DNA of 64,000 bases from Tubiluchus corallicola (taxonomy: Eukaryota > Priapulida > Priapulimorpha > Priapulimorphida > Tubiluchidae), in contig JAQGDQ010000178.1 in the NCBI GenBank assembly GCA_030141605.1, positions 124,001 to 188,000 of the forward strand, in the 5' to 3' direction. The notes under the pieces are model-generated. The model saw only the letters and a list, made by a program, of their open reading frames with translations. It made no database searches and was not told the DNA's origin. Below, one piece after another: positions 29,071-41,203 of this stretch. Position numbers and translations under genes: made by a program. Each line of letters starts with the position of its first letter. The first letter of the stretch is position 1.

Positions 29071-30968
29071 TCTTTTTTATTTTTTTCTCCGCTTGTATTC
29101 CTTTTTACCCTTACAAGAATTTTTATCCCTTTCTGTACTTCTCTTCCAGTACCACTCCCTTCTTCCGCTTTTTCTCTGCGTTTCCCCATTGGAAGCTTTC
29201 ACCACTAGCTGACTTTTTTCTCACTCTGGGTTGTATATGCACACGTCTGTCGCTAACTGGATTATTTCTCGTTCCAGCTTCTTAGAGCAAATATTTTTCC
29301 AACGCATAACTGATGCTCGACAGATATCAGATTCACAAGTCGAGCAGTAGGCGGCAATTCCCACAGCTGATTATTTCTTGCTTCTGGAGGCAGGTAGTTT
29401 GTAATTCTACGCGCTGGGTGCAGTACCGTCTCAATTCTGGCCATGCCACTCGCGCTCCCTCGCAGCACGATGGCACTGTTTGGACAGCCAACCCTGTTTG
29501 TTGTTTCGTAGTAGGTACGTTGCTTGTTTGTTTTCCATAAGCAAAACAAAAAAGCAAGAGTAGCTTTGCTTTAACAACAACCGCGACACGACAGAGGGTG
29601 TTCAAGAAAGTATTGGATTTCACAGGCCAAATTTAAAAGCGCTTGGACTTTATGTACCAAAATGTCTAAGGGCAGTGACCTCGGATTATCGAAACAAACA
29701 AACAAAAAAGGAAAAACGTTGAGAAGCTAGAAAAATCTATTTCTTCATCTTAATGGACTCTGTCACTATGGAAAATTTTGCTGGAATTGCAGTTTATAGC
29801 ACAAGAGGAGGGTAATTTCCAGAAGAAACAGGTTTTCGTGATTAATCATGTAGGCATTATTCTAACACCCTGCCGAACGCCAAGCCAGTAGTTGGAATGC
29901 ACAGTAATAACATGATGATAATTGAGCCCATGATCTAATGAAAGTGGTGCAGTAATAGACTCTCTCTAATAATGACTGCGAAGGTTGATGCAAACATACC
30001 GAGCCTACACATCAGCCATGACATTCTCCTGTAAATATAGGCCACTCTAGTCGAAAAAAGCCGCCGCAAATTAGTTCTGTGAGTTATACCTGTTGATTAT
30101 TCCTGTTTGTCATACGTATTCGTCTATGTAAACTGGCTAAACCTGCGAAGTTGTTGTTTTAGTCTGCGGTAATGAGTTACTGATATTTCATTTTGAAAGA
30201 AAAATCAGTAGAAATAACCATTACAATAACAAAATACTTTGATGTCGTGCCCAGTAATTTTTTTTGTATTTATGCTTCAAAGCGTTAAAGCACGAGAAAA
30301 TACTATGCATAAATGAAGCTTGAAAATTCGTTTTGAGGTTTTATGCCACTGACACACGCTCTCATTGTGCACAGAGCTTGCATTCGCAGTAGCGCCGTAT
30401 AAAATATGTAAATTTAAACTCCCAGGAAGACCGTTAGGAGTAGCCACTTTAAGGGTAAGTCAGGCATTTCTAGCACACTGTTTTCTAACTAAGCAAAAGT
30501 TTAAATTACTTTACATTGTCAATAAAATCTGTAATGTGTTTTAGTCAATCAGTGGTGCACACAGAGATGGTGATACAGTGCCGTTTTATTACACGGTGTG
30601 AATACTTTATATTATTAAGAATTTCCTTTTTGAACTCTAAAATAGCATTTTCTTTCCCTTTAAGCAAAGGATGTAATAGATTAAATTCGGTAATCGGTAA
30701 GGACAAAGAGCGTGAACTTCTTATCAGGATGTATGCCTGGTTAAGAAAATTATTTAACCTACTTTGTAAATGGATGGGTGACCCCAGGAAAACATTTTCT
30801 GGGGTCTCATCTGCCTTACTGCTTCCGTTGCGTAGCGGTCACCGTGAAGGAGGGTGTAGGTACACACATGCTACACCTTTGTTGGTTCAGTGTGTTTGCT
30901 TATCTTAGATATTATGTTCCTATCACGATTGTACTGTGCTGTATAAAAAATGCAAACTTCTTTTTCTG
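29071..30968. other. Intergenic stretch
   Basis: Overlapping open frames of 75-96 codons occur on both strands at 29262-29623 and one of 130 codons at 30516-30908 (+). None has a recognised domain and I do not call them genes. Confidence 0.3.
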
Positions 30969-30976
30969 CCTGTAGT

Positions 30977-31390
30977 CAGGGTCGCCCTAGGCTGATAGTT
31001 CTGCCCCGCCCATCTCTTTTGTGAATTTATGGTTGTTTATGTACTGAGCAGATTAAACAATTACTTGTCGTGCATATGAAACACTATTAAGCTAGTTTCA
31101 ATGAGGCAATTATTAATTACATACATTTGCGTCGCGCTTATATTGAAGTAGGCTGTGCAACTGCTTGTTGTGTAATACCTTGCACCTGTTCGCTATGTGA
31201 CGTTTATATAAATGCGCCAGTCAGTAACTGCCTGTGGTGTGTTATAAAATGCGCCCTTTTTTAAATTTACACGAATATGAAAGTATATACATTTTTCAAT
31301 GAGAATAAGAATTTTTTCTAAAATGTGACGCCCTCAAACTTTGGCGCCCTAGGCTATAACCTACTTTGCCTGTTGGTTAATACACCTCTG
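30977..31390. mobile_element. hAT-type nonautonomous element (414 bp)
   Basis: It begins CAGGGTCGCCCTAGGC and ends CACCTCTG, so the terminal bases pair as CAGGG/CAGAG. The flanks CCTGTAGT (30969-30976) and CCTGTAAT (31391-31398) are an 8-bp target duplication with one mismatch. A second GCGCCCTAGGC copy lies near the right end. The lower terminal similarity suggests an older copy than the one at 9017. No transposase is encoded. Confidence 0.75.
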
Positions 31391-32031
31391 CCTGTAATTA
31401 TCATGAAAGACCGCCTTTACTGGAGCATCTATGCAAAATGAGAAGTAATTAAAAGTAAATTGGAAAGAGCAGTCCAACAAGACAAGAGGTACAAGTTGAG
31501 AATAAGGCAGGCACTCATGTGCAAGGAAACCATCTTGAGGTTGACATCTCATCATGCAGACGCCACACTGGATTGCGAATCGTGCCTGAAATTCTGAATT
31601 TGTACGATTTTCAAACACATTAAGCAATATCTCGCAATTTCTCGCGTTATTTTGCGATGCATTTGAAAGCGGATGTTTACACAAGCTCCATAGTAACGAT
31701 TTTATGACATCTCAGTTACGTGTGCAAACACGCTTGGACGATATTATTATTTACTTGCTTGATGTGTTCTCAAACATGCAGACTGATAAAAAATCACAGT
31801 GGTAAAACTGAGATTTACTCAAATCATTTTACTTTAAATCTAGATTTTCAGAAGTTTGGAATGCAGCTATGCAAAGCATGGATTTTAAACGAATTCAATC
31901 CATCTAATGTTTATGATATATTAATGTCTATCACACACTTGATACACTAAAGCGACTAGCTACTGCGTGCAACCTTAGTAGTACAGTAGTAGTAGCAGTA
32001 GCCGTAGTATTTTTGTTGTCATTGTACAACA

Positions 32032-32241
32032 GCGACGCTTGCAACAAACGTTAACAATAAATTTGTTCAACCAGCAGCAAGAGTCAATATTTATTTATAC
32101 TCCTTCTACCTCAGAGCAATACGCTTGTGGAACAAACTTCTATCGGATGTCAGAGAAATCACTTCTAGAGATCACTTCCGAGCACTAGCACCCTCTGCTG
32201 TTTCTGCCATGAGTGTTTCACCCCACCTAACCTGTTCGTAA
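32032..32241 (+). pseudogene. LINE reverse-transcriptase C-terminal remnant
   Basis: A 69-codon frame ending in TAA at 32239 includes KFVQPAARVN, then SFYLRAIRLWNKLLSDV and RDHFRALA. This matches the carboxy-terminal end of many non-LTR retrotransposon polymerases, where the pattern is (S/N)FFPRTIRxWNxLP followed by a short F-K segment. The conserved FxPR appears as FYLR and W-N-x-L is intact. No upstream polymerase domain is visible, so this is a 5'-truncated or decayed copy. Confidence 0.72.
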
Positions 32242-32540
32242 ATTTAACCATGTTTTATTTGCCTGTTTCACCTCTATTCATAACCTCTAATGCCATCATC
32301 ACCAGTTAGCGAGTTGTTTTCTCAGCATTTATACTAACCATGCGCATCTCAAACTTCTAGTGTTTCGTTAAGGGCTTTTAGAAGTATGCTGTTCAAGACT
32401 TCAAAGACAACGATACAACAACGATATCCCACATATTTTTAGATTATTATAAAGCAACACCAATATAATAAAACAGAAATGAAAAGAAATATAACTTTAG
32501 TCACATCTCCAGTAAAAGTGCGAATATATTCTTTCATTAA

Positions 32541-32912
32541 CTATTTACTGCTGATTTGAGTAGGCACAGGAGGTGCTTTGTCTTCTCCAAGTTCTTCATG
32601 TTTGGCGATTTTACTATTGCTGTCGTCATTGTCTTAATCTTCACCGTCATTGTTACCACCTTTATCATCATAGTCATCAAGTGACTGAGACTGAGCAACG
32701 GTTTCATACGTAAAGTTACTGCTTGGAATCTTTCTTAAGTCATCAAGCATATAATTCTGAGTGGAATGCTATTAAAATATACAGTTTTGTTCCTTGGTAC
32801 AGAAACGTCTGTTGCTCAAGCACCACTTTATTTTGTTACCTTTGCCTTGTTTTTCCTGTATGCATGGTGTGGCTTGAGCGCCAATAAATCGGTAGATTTA
32901 ATTTCGCTCATC
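32541..32912 (-). pseudogene. Possible gene fragment: two exons encoding an acidic cytoplasmic-type tail
   Basis: On the minus strand a frame reads STDLLALKPHHAYRKNKAK and ends at 32840 with AAG|GTAAC, a usable donor. A 71-nt stretch (32769-32839) ends TTTTAATAG. In the same phase 32768 continues HSTQNYMLDDLRKIPSSNFT, then TYETVAQSQSLDDYDDKGG, to a TAA at 32634-32636. The frame then continues, equally protein-like, to TAG at 32541 (ending DKAPPVPTQISSK). The charged composition and phase-consistent splice sites suggest a former or real coding end. The internal stop and lack of a recognised domain leave its identity open. It could be a degraded gene, a live gene ending at 32634, or chance. Confidence 0.33.
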
Positions 32913-34679
32913 ATTTGTCACATTAATTTCATTTGCACAGTTATGCCAGCAAAAACTAAAATTTGTTCTCGTTAAAAGTATGCTAAAATTTACCAATGGT
33001 TTACCTATTTGTCTAAATTCTTGGGCTATGTATCCCACTCTACCAGAAAAGTGTCTTTTTGTTTGTAGTATATTGACGGTATTCCCCGTATTATTTATAT
33101 TTTTTGCTTTTGTTATAAATTTACGACATGTATTAACATGTATTATACCAATCTTAATAACCGTTTTGATATTGCCGCTATGTAATTATACAACTATAAA
33201 TTATTGCATTTTATAAAGAAAACAGGCTGTTATCACGTGACATGGACTGAGTTGTCTTTGGGTGACTGTCGAACAGACGCTGGTCACCGGTCGCCAGTCG
33301 CTCAAAAAGTAAAAACAATTTCTTGAGAAACACCAGTAATACTGCAAAACTGTTTCTGATAATTAATTAATCGGTTAAAAACTTAAGGCGAAGCCAACTA
33401 GCGATGTCATCATAACTTAACGTAATTTTTAACAGCACAAACGTTCTGTGAGCGTGTTGCACGTGCTTGCGAAAAAGAAAATTGAAGTACAGGGCTGCTG
33501 TACAACATTCACTGCCATATACAAAACTCGGCAAATTTTAAGTTTAAAATTCGATTTTCAAGTTTTCCTCTGGGCTCACGAGCTCTCGAACGCGTGCACT
33601 ACGTCACAACTGACCACTTCTGAACTGAGAGGTATAGCACCAGTTTTTTATGTAACATGTCTCACTATTTTAAAGGGTACGTTGTTTTGAGCTGTGGTTT
33701 AAAGATTGGGACCGGGTTTCCTTTAAACTATGGCTTTTTGCATTATTTTTGCCATTTATCTGATATCTAAAGTAGTAACAGTCTAACGCTTAAAAGGCTT
33801 TTGTAGTGCAATGAGTATATAATTACGTCATATTTGATGTTACTCATCGAAAAACAACGTTAAAAATACCGTTTAAGTTTGGGTTGCATATTTAATTATA
33901 ACAATAGAGGCGTATAGTAATTTGGCGTCGGTGAATTTTATTCATTTTTTTTATTTTATATGTGCATTTATAGTTGGGTCTATGATATACGTCAGGGTAG
34001 ATGTTGTTTCTATGATTCGTAATGTGTTATGTACCACCTTGTACTCATACTTTTTTGTTATACTCAATAAGTTATAAATGTTGCATCTTCAAGCTATAAC
34101 GAATAATGTTATTTTAAAAAGTAGCAACTGCCGCATTTTCAATAAAAAGCCTAAAACTCAGTACTGATTGACTGATACTAAGTAATGCAAACTTCCTTAT
34201 TTTGTGCTTGAGTAATATTGTTACAAGAGATTTTGAAAGATTAAATCAGGTTTGAGTTAATTTCATGGGCAGGAATGAAATGTTTTAATTAATGTCAACT
34301 TAAAGATGAAAGTTGCCTGCCCGTTAATGACACGTTAACTCTTAAATAAACAATATTCGTTGAACTTGTTTGTAGAAAATTCATGCGTTTAAAGGATGTC
34401 TTAGCCTGCGTGGCGCCACTCCCTGACAAAAAATGAAACCTTGCAAAGCAAAACCATTTTAAGGGACCTCTTGAATCTTAAAGTATAATGTGCGCCTGAT
34501 TTTGGTCGTTGACAATGTCTCAACATCAAATTTAAATTCACTTTTAAATTTTCAGCATGCTTTCAAAATCGCAGGCAAACATGATTATAACCAGTTTCAA
34601 GTCTATATAACAAGTCTATATAAGTTTATAAGTCTAAAAAGCCAAAAACATGCATTCTCTAGGCATTGTACTGCTACGT

Positions 34680-34680
<1 letters not shown>
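32913..34680. other. Intergenic stretch
   Basis: Two adjacent plus-strand open frames (32766-32975 and 32980-33216) are hydrophobic but T-rich and lack any family motif. The minus strand is also open for about 90 codons here. No gene is called. Confidence 0.3.
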
Positions 34681-34885
<205 letters not shown>

Positions 34886-35642
34886 TTTCTTGTATTACTC
34901 GAGTGCACGGGTAAGAAAGTTGATCGCTGAAATTTTATTTTCAATTTAGCTGCAGAATCACGCAAGCCACGCAATAAGTGTACCTGTAAATGCATTGCAC
35001 CACTTGCCACAGCCAAGGCAACTGAAAGTCGCAAACATTGTCAGTGACATATTGCCAGGTGCAGAAACAAAAGCACCCGAAAGCTGTAGTGTTTATAACA
35101 AGTCAGTTTGTGAGAGATGTACACGAAAGGTAGAAAAAGCATGATCGAACCATTGCAAAAATGTTGCAGTGTAAATAAATACAGTATATTGCATGATGCC
35201 TACCTAATATGCATTTGTAAAACTTTAAATAATTGCAAATAAATGTTGTAAAATACTACATAACACAGGACACTTTAATCTTCGGGTACATTTTAGTTCC
35301 AGTTCATTACCACTCCTTAAAGCATTGTTTGAGGAGTGGTTATTTTGACAACTTCAGCCGTTTTAAAAGCGTCGAATTTTCAGCCGTTCTAGTGTTAGCT
35401 AATATTCCAAACACAATATTATTTACAAATATATTTGCCAAATATGGGGAATATTAATTTTCTCAACTGCGCCAAGTTTAACACTTTATTTCTAGGCTTT
35501 CATTGTGATTAGATGATTTTACGATAAACTCGTGCAGATCACTCTTATAATATATAATTGCGATTTTCAGATCACAATATAATTGTACGTTACCACAAAC
35601 TTGAAAATAAGTTAGTGCTCTTCTGAAATTTGCCATGGTCAT

Positions 35643-36352
35643 AATCGTAGAAGAAATTAAAATGCCCATAAATCTAAAAAAAAATTCTTTATTTTTTCTT
35701 CAGAAGCTTTCGCCTTCTCGAACTTCATCAGCTGCACAGAAAAATACAACAATAAAAAATTACAGATAGAACTACATATAAAATAAAGGTGTCAATGTCA
35801 GTAAAATAAAGGGTACAACATGCATGAAGAGGCTAAATTAAAAACTAAATTAAAAGAAAAAGTAAAATTACCAATTAAGAAAACAAAATGAAAATTAAAC
35901 TGACAAACGTACTTGCCATCAATTAGATATAGCTAAGATCCTGAAAGACAGTCATATATTTGTCTGTTGACTTTATAATAATTTAGAGTAAGTAACAACA
36001 TCTCTTAACACACTACAAACTGTTATCGCTAGTCACCTGTTTCTGACTGTACACCACAAGTCGTTACTTATTCTAAATGTTTATCAAGTTAACAGGCAAA
36101 TATAGGTTATCTTTCCGGATCTTTGCCATATCTAATTGATGACAGGTAGTTTTGTCAGTTTAATTTTCATTTTATTTTCTTAATTGGTACGGTAATTTTG
36201 CTTTTTCTTGCATCTTACCTGTTATTTTATCTGTAATTATTTATTATTATACCTTTCAGTGTAGCTAATACAGTCCGATAGGACGAAAACTTCTCAAGAG
36301 AAAATAAAGAATTTTTTTAGATTTATGGGCATTTTAACTTCTTTTACGATTT
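35643..36352. mobile_element. 710-bp fold-back element with hammerhead-ribozyme-like cores
   Basis: The two halves are reverse complements of each other over almost their full length, with the centre at about 36010-36050. The left arm starts AATCGTAGAAGAAATTAAAA and the right arm reversed starts AATCGTAAAAGAAGTTAAAA. Both continue through ATGCCCATAAATCT, an A/T run, AATAAAG and a long interior. About 55-80 bases inside each end is a segment resembling a hammerhead core: minus 35731-35708 has CTGATGA and later GAAA; plus 36265-36288 has GTCC-GATA-GGAC directly before GAAA. Hammerhead ribozymes in terminal repeats are known from Penelope-like retroelements, whose copies can be inverted. No polymerase is present. 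Confidence 0.7.
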
Positions 36353-37037
36353 TTTTGTCAAATTAACACTTTTGACAATTAATAAAAAAGGCAACTAATT
36401 TGTGGTACTATTTAATTTAAAAGCACCCATAATAAGCTGCAAAAAACACTTAAAAGGTTTTTCTTATACGTGAATTCGTAAAAGAGTGATCGCCTGGGTT
36501 TTAGACGAATTTCGGGACTGACTGCTTGTGGTGGGTAATCAAAACAGCGGCAGGCCGTTGACCGAGCAAATAGTTGAGTCCGTACCTTACCATGACTTGC
36601 AGACAGGCTTAACTTAATAAAAATTTGCATAAAACAGGGGATACTTTTTATGCTTAAAAAGGCTGGTTCATACTCAACAACTGGTTGCTGTTGTTTAACG
36701 TATTCTAATTTCTTGGACTCAGCGATTTAGCATAAATTTATGCTCTTGAACGTTGTCAATTAAATTCTGCAAACGCTATGGGTACCAAAACTTATATAAA
36801 GTATTGTGGACTAGCGTACTCTTTAAACAAAAATGGCGTTTGCTTTACTGGAGTAAGCCGTAGACAGCTTCCATCTAAAGCTCGCTCAGCACCTGTGCCA
36901 GCCTGTTAGACATTCGCACCCACTTCGGTCAAGGCAATTTTACAAACTCAAGGTTTCAATGTTTCCAATGTTCTCATATCGACTGCTTTTAGTGCTTTAT
37001 TCAGAATAACTCTTATTGCATTTTTAGCGGTTTATCA
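36353..37037. other. Intergenic stretch
   Basis: No gene or repeat recognised. Confidence 0.4.
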
Positions 37038-37518
37038 TACCGTATTTTCCCGTGTATAAGAGACCCTTTTTTGCTCAGAATTTTCACTTTAAAAATAGGG
37101 GGTCTCTTATACATGGGAGTAAGTCTTTTCAATAAGATGCATAAATTGTGACACGTCATTGATACGTCGGCAGAGGTCAACGAGATGAGTCAGCCTAAGC
37201 AAGGCGTGTCGCGTTCGACTATGAAGCGGTTGTAAGCAATACAAGCATCGTGACACAGGCATTATCTCCTCGTTTTCTCTTTTCCTGTTACAGGTTTGCA
37301 GGTACGCACTTTAATATATACCAGTACTCTTTTTCTACAACACATTAACTGGTTTTATTTTGTTTTCAGTACCGCACTGAGTTGAAAAAAGTTGTACTCT
37401 ACCCTCTAAAAATGTCCGAAGTTATTCATTACCAGAAAACTTTTTTCCAGAATTTTTGCCTAAAAATTGAAGGGGTCTCTTATACACAAGGGTCTCTTAT
37501 ACATGGGAAAATACGGTA
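37038..37518. mobile_element. 481-bp MITE with about 29-bp terminal inverted repeats
   Basis: The left end reads TACCGTATTTTCCCGTGTAT and continues AAGAGACCC. The right end, reverse-complemented, is identical except for one base (CCCATGTAT). The word GGTCTCTTATACA recurs at about 37101 and twice near the right end, so each end can also form a local stem-loop. A short ATG frame inside (about 37185) stops after 17 codons. Superfamily is uncertain; no clear target duplication was identified. Confidence 0.8.
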
Positions 37519-37825
37519 ATTGTATTTCCTTAAGCCTTCTCTGTAGTCAAGCACTGTGTCGTTCTTGCTGCATGGTGACTAATAACTATGCTAACTTAAA
37601 ATTTCCTCATTATGTGGAATTCTTGAATTAATTGAATTGAATGGTAACATATAATATAATATTGGTGGGATATTGCACAATGCTACAGCAAGTGTCATTG
37701 TGATTCTGTAAACAAAATTAGTTCATTAGCGGCAATCACAAGCAAATTTGAGAGAGTTTGCAGAACAATTACAATTTCAACGATGAATTATAAAGTGATC
37801 TTGCAAAACATTCAGGAAAATGCCT

Positions 37826-37871
<46 letters not shown>

Positions 37872-39420
37872 CTCTCTCTCTCTCTTATTCTCTCTCCCTC
37901 TCTTCTCTCTTTCTCCCTCTCTCACAGTTCTTTCTCTATAACGTGTTTCCGGTCAAATCCACATTTTCCTGAATCAGCGACAAGAAATAAGGTCAATTCG
38001 GTGTGTGAGATGAACACACAACAGAAAGTAGTACTGCAGCTGCGATAATTAGCTTTCATTCATGACTAATAGGTTATTCTTCGCTCACTCATAAGTCGTG
38101 ATCTGAGTCTAAACTAATAGCCTAAGAAGTGAATTTGCCTAGTTATTGGAAACTCATCCACAGTTGCTTAATAGTTAGATACCACAGGACCCTAAACAAA
38201 GGTGGATTATTAATTTCACTTGACTAAAGCTACCAACAAAGGAATGGCCTAAACACGTGGGCTGCGCATACTACTATACTGCTAAACTTCTATATTGCTG
38301 TAGACGTTCCTGGAATTTATTTAAAAGGAATCTAAAACTGTATCTGCTAACTTAAACATAATATCAGATTCATGCACATGTGAGATGGCCTTCAAATTCT
38401 TCGGAAATTATTACCGAGGCTGCTCTTCAGTCTGTATAAACTCATCAACAGGCTTTTTTGTTACGTGTGAAGAATGAAAATGATTTAATCGTGGATTTTC
38501 ACTTGGGTTAGTGAAAAGGCGTTATTAACGATAACATTGATGAAGATTGTAAACTGTTGGACCACCAGAAATGTGCTGCACATGTCTAAATGTCCTACTC
38601 TTATAGGTGTCGAATTCTTGCGTCTAAATAGCCAATATGCGTCCAAAAGTCCTACCTGGGTAAATATTCTGTGTTCAAAACAGACAGTGCTCAAGTTGCT
38701 TATGTGGTTAAGACTGCTTGTGTCTAAATGATTTGTGGTAAAGCATCTTGTGCCCAAATCTGTCCGCCTTCAGTGAAAAGTGAAATATTTTGTGTATAAT
38801 ATGGACTCAATCACACAAGCTCTTGTTGCTGTTGAACAAAAAAACAAATACTATACCTGTTTTCAATATGTTCAGTTTAAATTGTTTAGTTTTCTTGTTT
38901 ACCAAATAGCATTGCCTCTCTTTAATTTGTTATCGGTCTCAGGACTCCGAGGGTTTATCAAAATTTAAGTCATGATAATCCAATTAACCCAATGGTTCAT
39001 TCGCCCCTGACCCTAAGAGAGGAAAAATAATGAGTCTTTTGGGACACTGCTAGGCAGAATCCAGAGTTTAGCAGCACCCGGTTTGCTTAATATCGTTGTT
39101 GTAGTGAGACAGATGCTAGTTCATTATCAAAAGTAATCCTCAAGGGTAAGCTGGTTCCATCGACCCCCCTCGCATGAATGGAATTCCGAGTATGTTAAGT
39201 CATATAGCAATTTTAGTTTGCAGAGTTGATGTATATTGTTTTTTTCGTGCATGAAATGCAGTGGGCATGAGTTTTGGAATGAGGAAAAACATAATTCCTT
39301 TTGACTAAAAACGAATCAAAATAAAATTGATTAGCTAGAATAATCATTCTAATGAGACCGGTTTAATGCTGGAGATGCTGAATTCGGCTGGCTAGCTATA
39401 GAGATAAACTTTGGATTGCG
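37519..39420. other. Intergenic stretch
   Basis: Apart from the CT microsatellite described separately, no gene is recognised. Overlapping open frames at 38485-38757 on both strands lack motifs. Confidence 0.35.
37828..37925. repeat. (CT)n microsatellite, interrupted
   Basis: About 100 bp of CT with TTTC and CCCT interruptions in the right half. Confidence 0.92.
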
Positions 39421-39435
39421 ATGACCACTGGGAGA

Positions 39436-39640
39436 TACAGTGGCCGGGTGGTTTAAGGTATATGTCTTGTAAGCAGAATGTACGTTGTTCAAATCCAGCG
39501 TGCATCACAACATTTTTAGCATTTTATTGACTTTCAAGTTTGGTATCAAAATTAATTGTGCGTTTGTACCATCATTAATAATAATCTTGATATTAGGATT
39601 ATAATAATTAATAATTCTTTACCATAAACGTAAAACAACA
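39436..39640 (+). repeat. tRNA-derived SINE-like copy
   Basis: A tRNA-like head has an A box (GTGGCCGGGTGGTTTAAGG) and, about 45 bp on, a B box (GTTCAAATCCAGC). This is the arrangement of RNA polymerase III promoters from Ser/Leu-type tRNAs. The tail contains TTTGTACCATCATTAATAAT and continues AATCTTGATATTAGGATT. The same head-plus-tail order recurs at 53405-53585, which supports a dispersed SINE rather than a tRNA gene. Confidence 0.65.
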
Positions 39641-41117
39641 TACCAAAACAACTTACGTATGATGTGAACAAGTTTCAACAAAAAGCTCATAAAGGTCCGT
39701 CACTCAAAAACGGTCAAGAGCCACTGCTATACGAACTGCCAGTAGTGTCTTGACCACGTTCAGATACTCATAAAACCTTCCCCAAAGAGGTAAAGAGCCG
39801 AAGTGTCACGGCAGATGAAAACTAACCGAAAAAGTTCCTCATCCATCCATTTACTGATTAACCTTGGCGTTGCTTAACTTCGGTTGCCAAAAACGCCTTG
39901 ACGACTCTCTTATCTACCTAGACTTGCTAGACTGGTGTAAAGAATTTCAACGGATTGAGTAAGTTAGAGGTCGAATGAATTAGATGATGATGATGCTGGA
40001 GGATAAATTTGCTCATCAAAGTTGTAGAGATTCAAGACGATAAAGGCCCTGGTTCTGCGGCTCGTGATTTAAACTGGACAACTAGTAAGCCCGCGACTGA
40101 AAAATAATTGAACTTATTACTTTTAATACAGTTTAGCACTCAACAGCAAAATCTACTTAATGTATGTTTATCCTGGACTAATTATCAAGGATAATCCAGT
40201 GAGATGAGCTATTGAACTGGCAGAGGTGTCTCAGCTAGAAATAGCATCCTTCCTGAGCAGGAAAAACAAGCGAAGCTGGCATTGCAAAATATTAATAGTT
40301 TTCGCTGGTCGCTCATCCGCATATTAAGTAGAATTAACATTGCCTAACTTTCCAACAGCTACAACAGTCAGGTACAAATTACTGCGATTATTCGGTTATT
40401 TCATTCAGTTATTCCCACTTGTCCCTAAAATAAAGTACTGTTATTCCGGCAGCTTATACTTTATCTTCTCTATGCTTCTGTCTTGTACTGCAAGTTGCAC
40501 TTTTAACTGGTTTATGTAGGTAGTAGGAGAATCCTTACGTTCTGGTTCTAAACCCCAATGGTATCGTCCCTTGTGAATTGATAACAGACTGCTTAAGATC
40601 ACGGTGTTCACCCTAAACCTTCTATTTTTAATGTTATTAAAGGACAGAGTTGCTAGCACGTGTAATAAAACGAAATTGGAAAAATCAGACCCTTTGCATT
40701 TCACATGTTATTACGCATATGCATTTCATATATTAGGTATTCATTTCACACATATATTTAAAGATAGTAATATTTATTGCACTGTTTGTATATGTTTCAT
40801 TAATTCAATTTGCATTTTAAGCTTGAACCCACTTAAGAGCCAGATGGTCTGGTGGCTCGCATATAAACTGTAAAATAAAAAAAGAATTAAAATAAAAAAA
40901 TTGAATTATCTGAATTCTCGCAGGGCATTAACATTTGCAATCTCCATCAGCATCATCCAATAGTGTAAGAGCCCATGCGCGATGCCTTTGCTGTAACAGT
41001 CACATGCCATATCATTATCCCATCAAACTAATAGCAATAATGTTCACCTTATCAAACAAAGATAATTTATTGCAAACAAGAAGTAATTATTGATGTTTGA
41101 TCTTTTTTCATTGCAGA
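39641..41117. other. Intergenic stretch upstream of the GPCR
   Basis: No gene recognised. The segment ends in a strong splice-acceptor-like pyrimidine tract, GATCTTTTTTCATTGCAG, at 41100-41117, which could bound a 5'-UTR exon of the receptor gene. Confidence 0.35.
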
Positions 41118-41203
41118 GTTGTGCACGTGGTGAAGCCCGCAGCAGCAGATGCTTTCAGTGACAAATTCTTCCAGTATTACCAAGTGAGCCTGAACTAAAT
41201 AAA

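Noticed and set aside
29262-29623. Open frames on both strands of 75-96 codons
   Set aside because: No family motif on either strand. Mutual overlap suggests compositional openness.
30516-30908. 130-codon plus-strand open frame
   Set aside because: No recognisable motif, and overlapping frames in other phases are similarly open.
31361-31684. 107-codon minus-strand frame with a cysteine-rich stretch (FAIQCGVCMMRCQPQDG)
   Set aside because: The stretch vaguely recalls the C-terminal part of a ZP domain, but the rest of the domain is absent and the frame crosses the boundary of the hAT element at 31390. Too weak to call.
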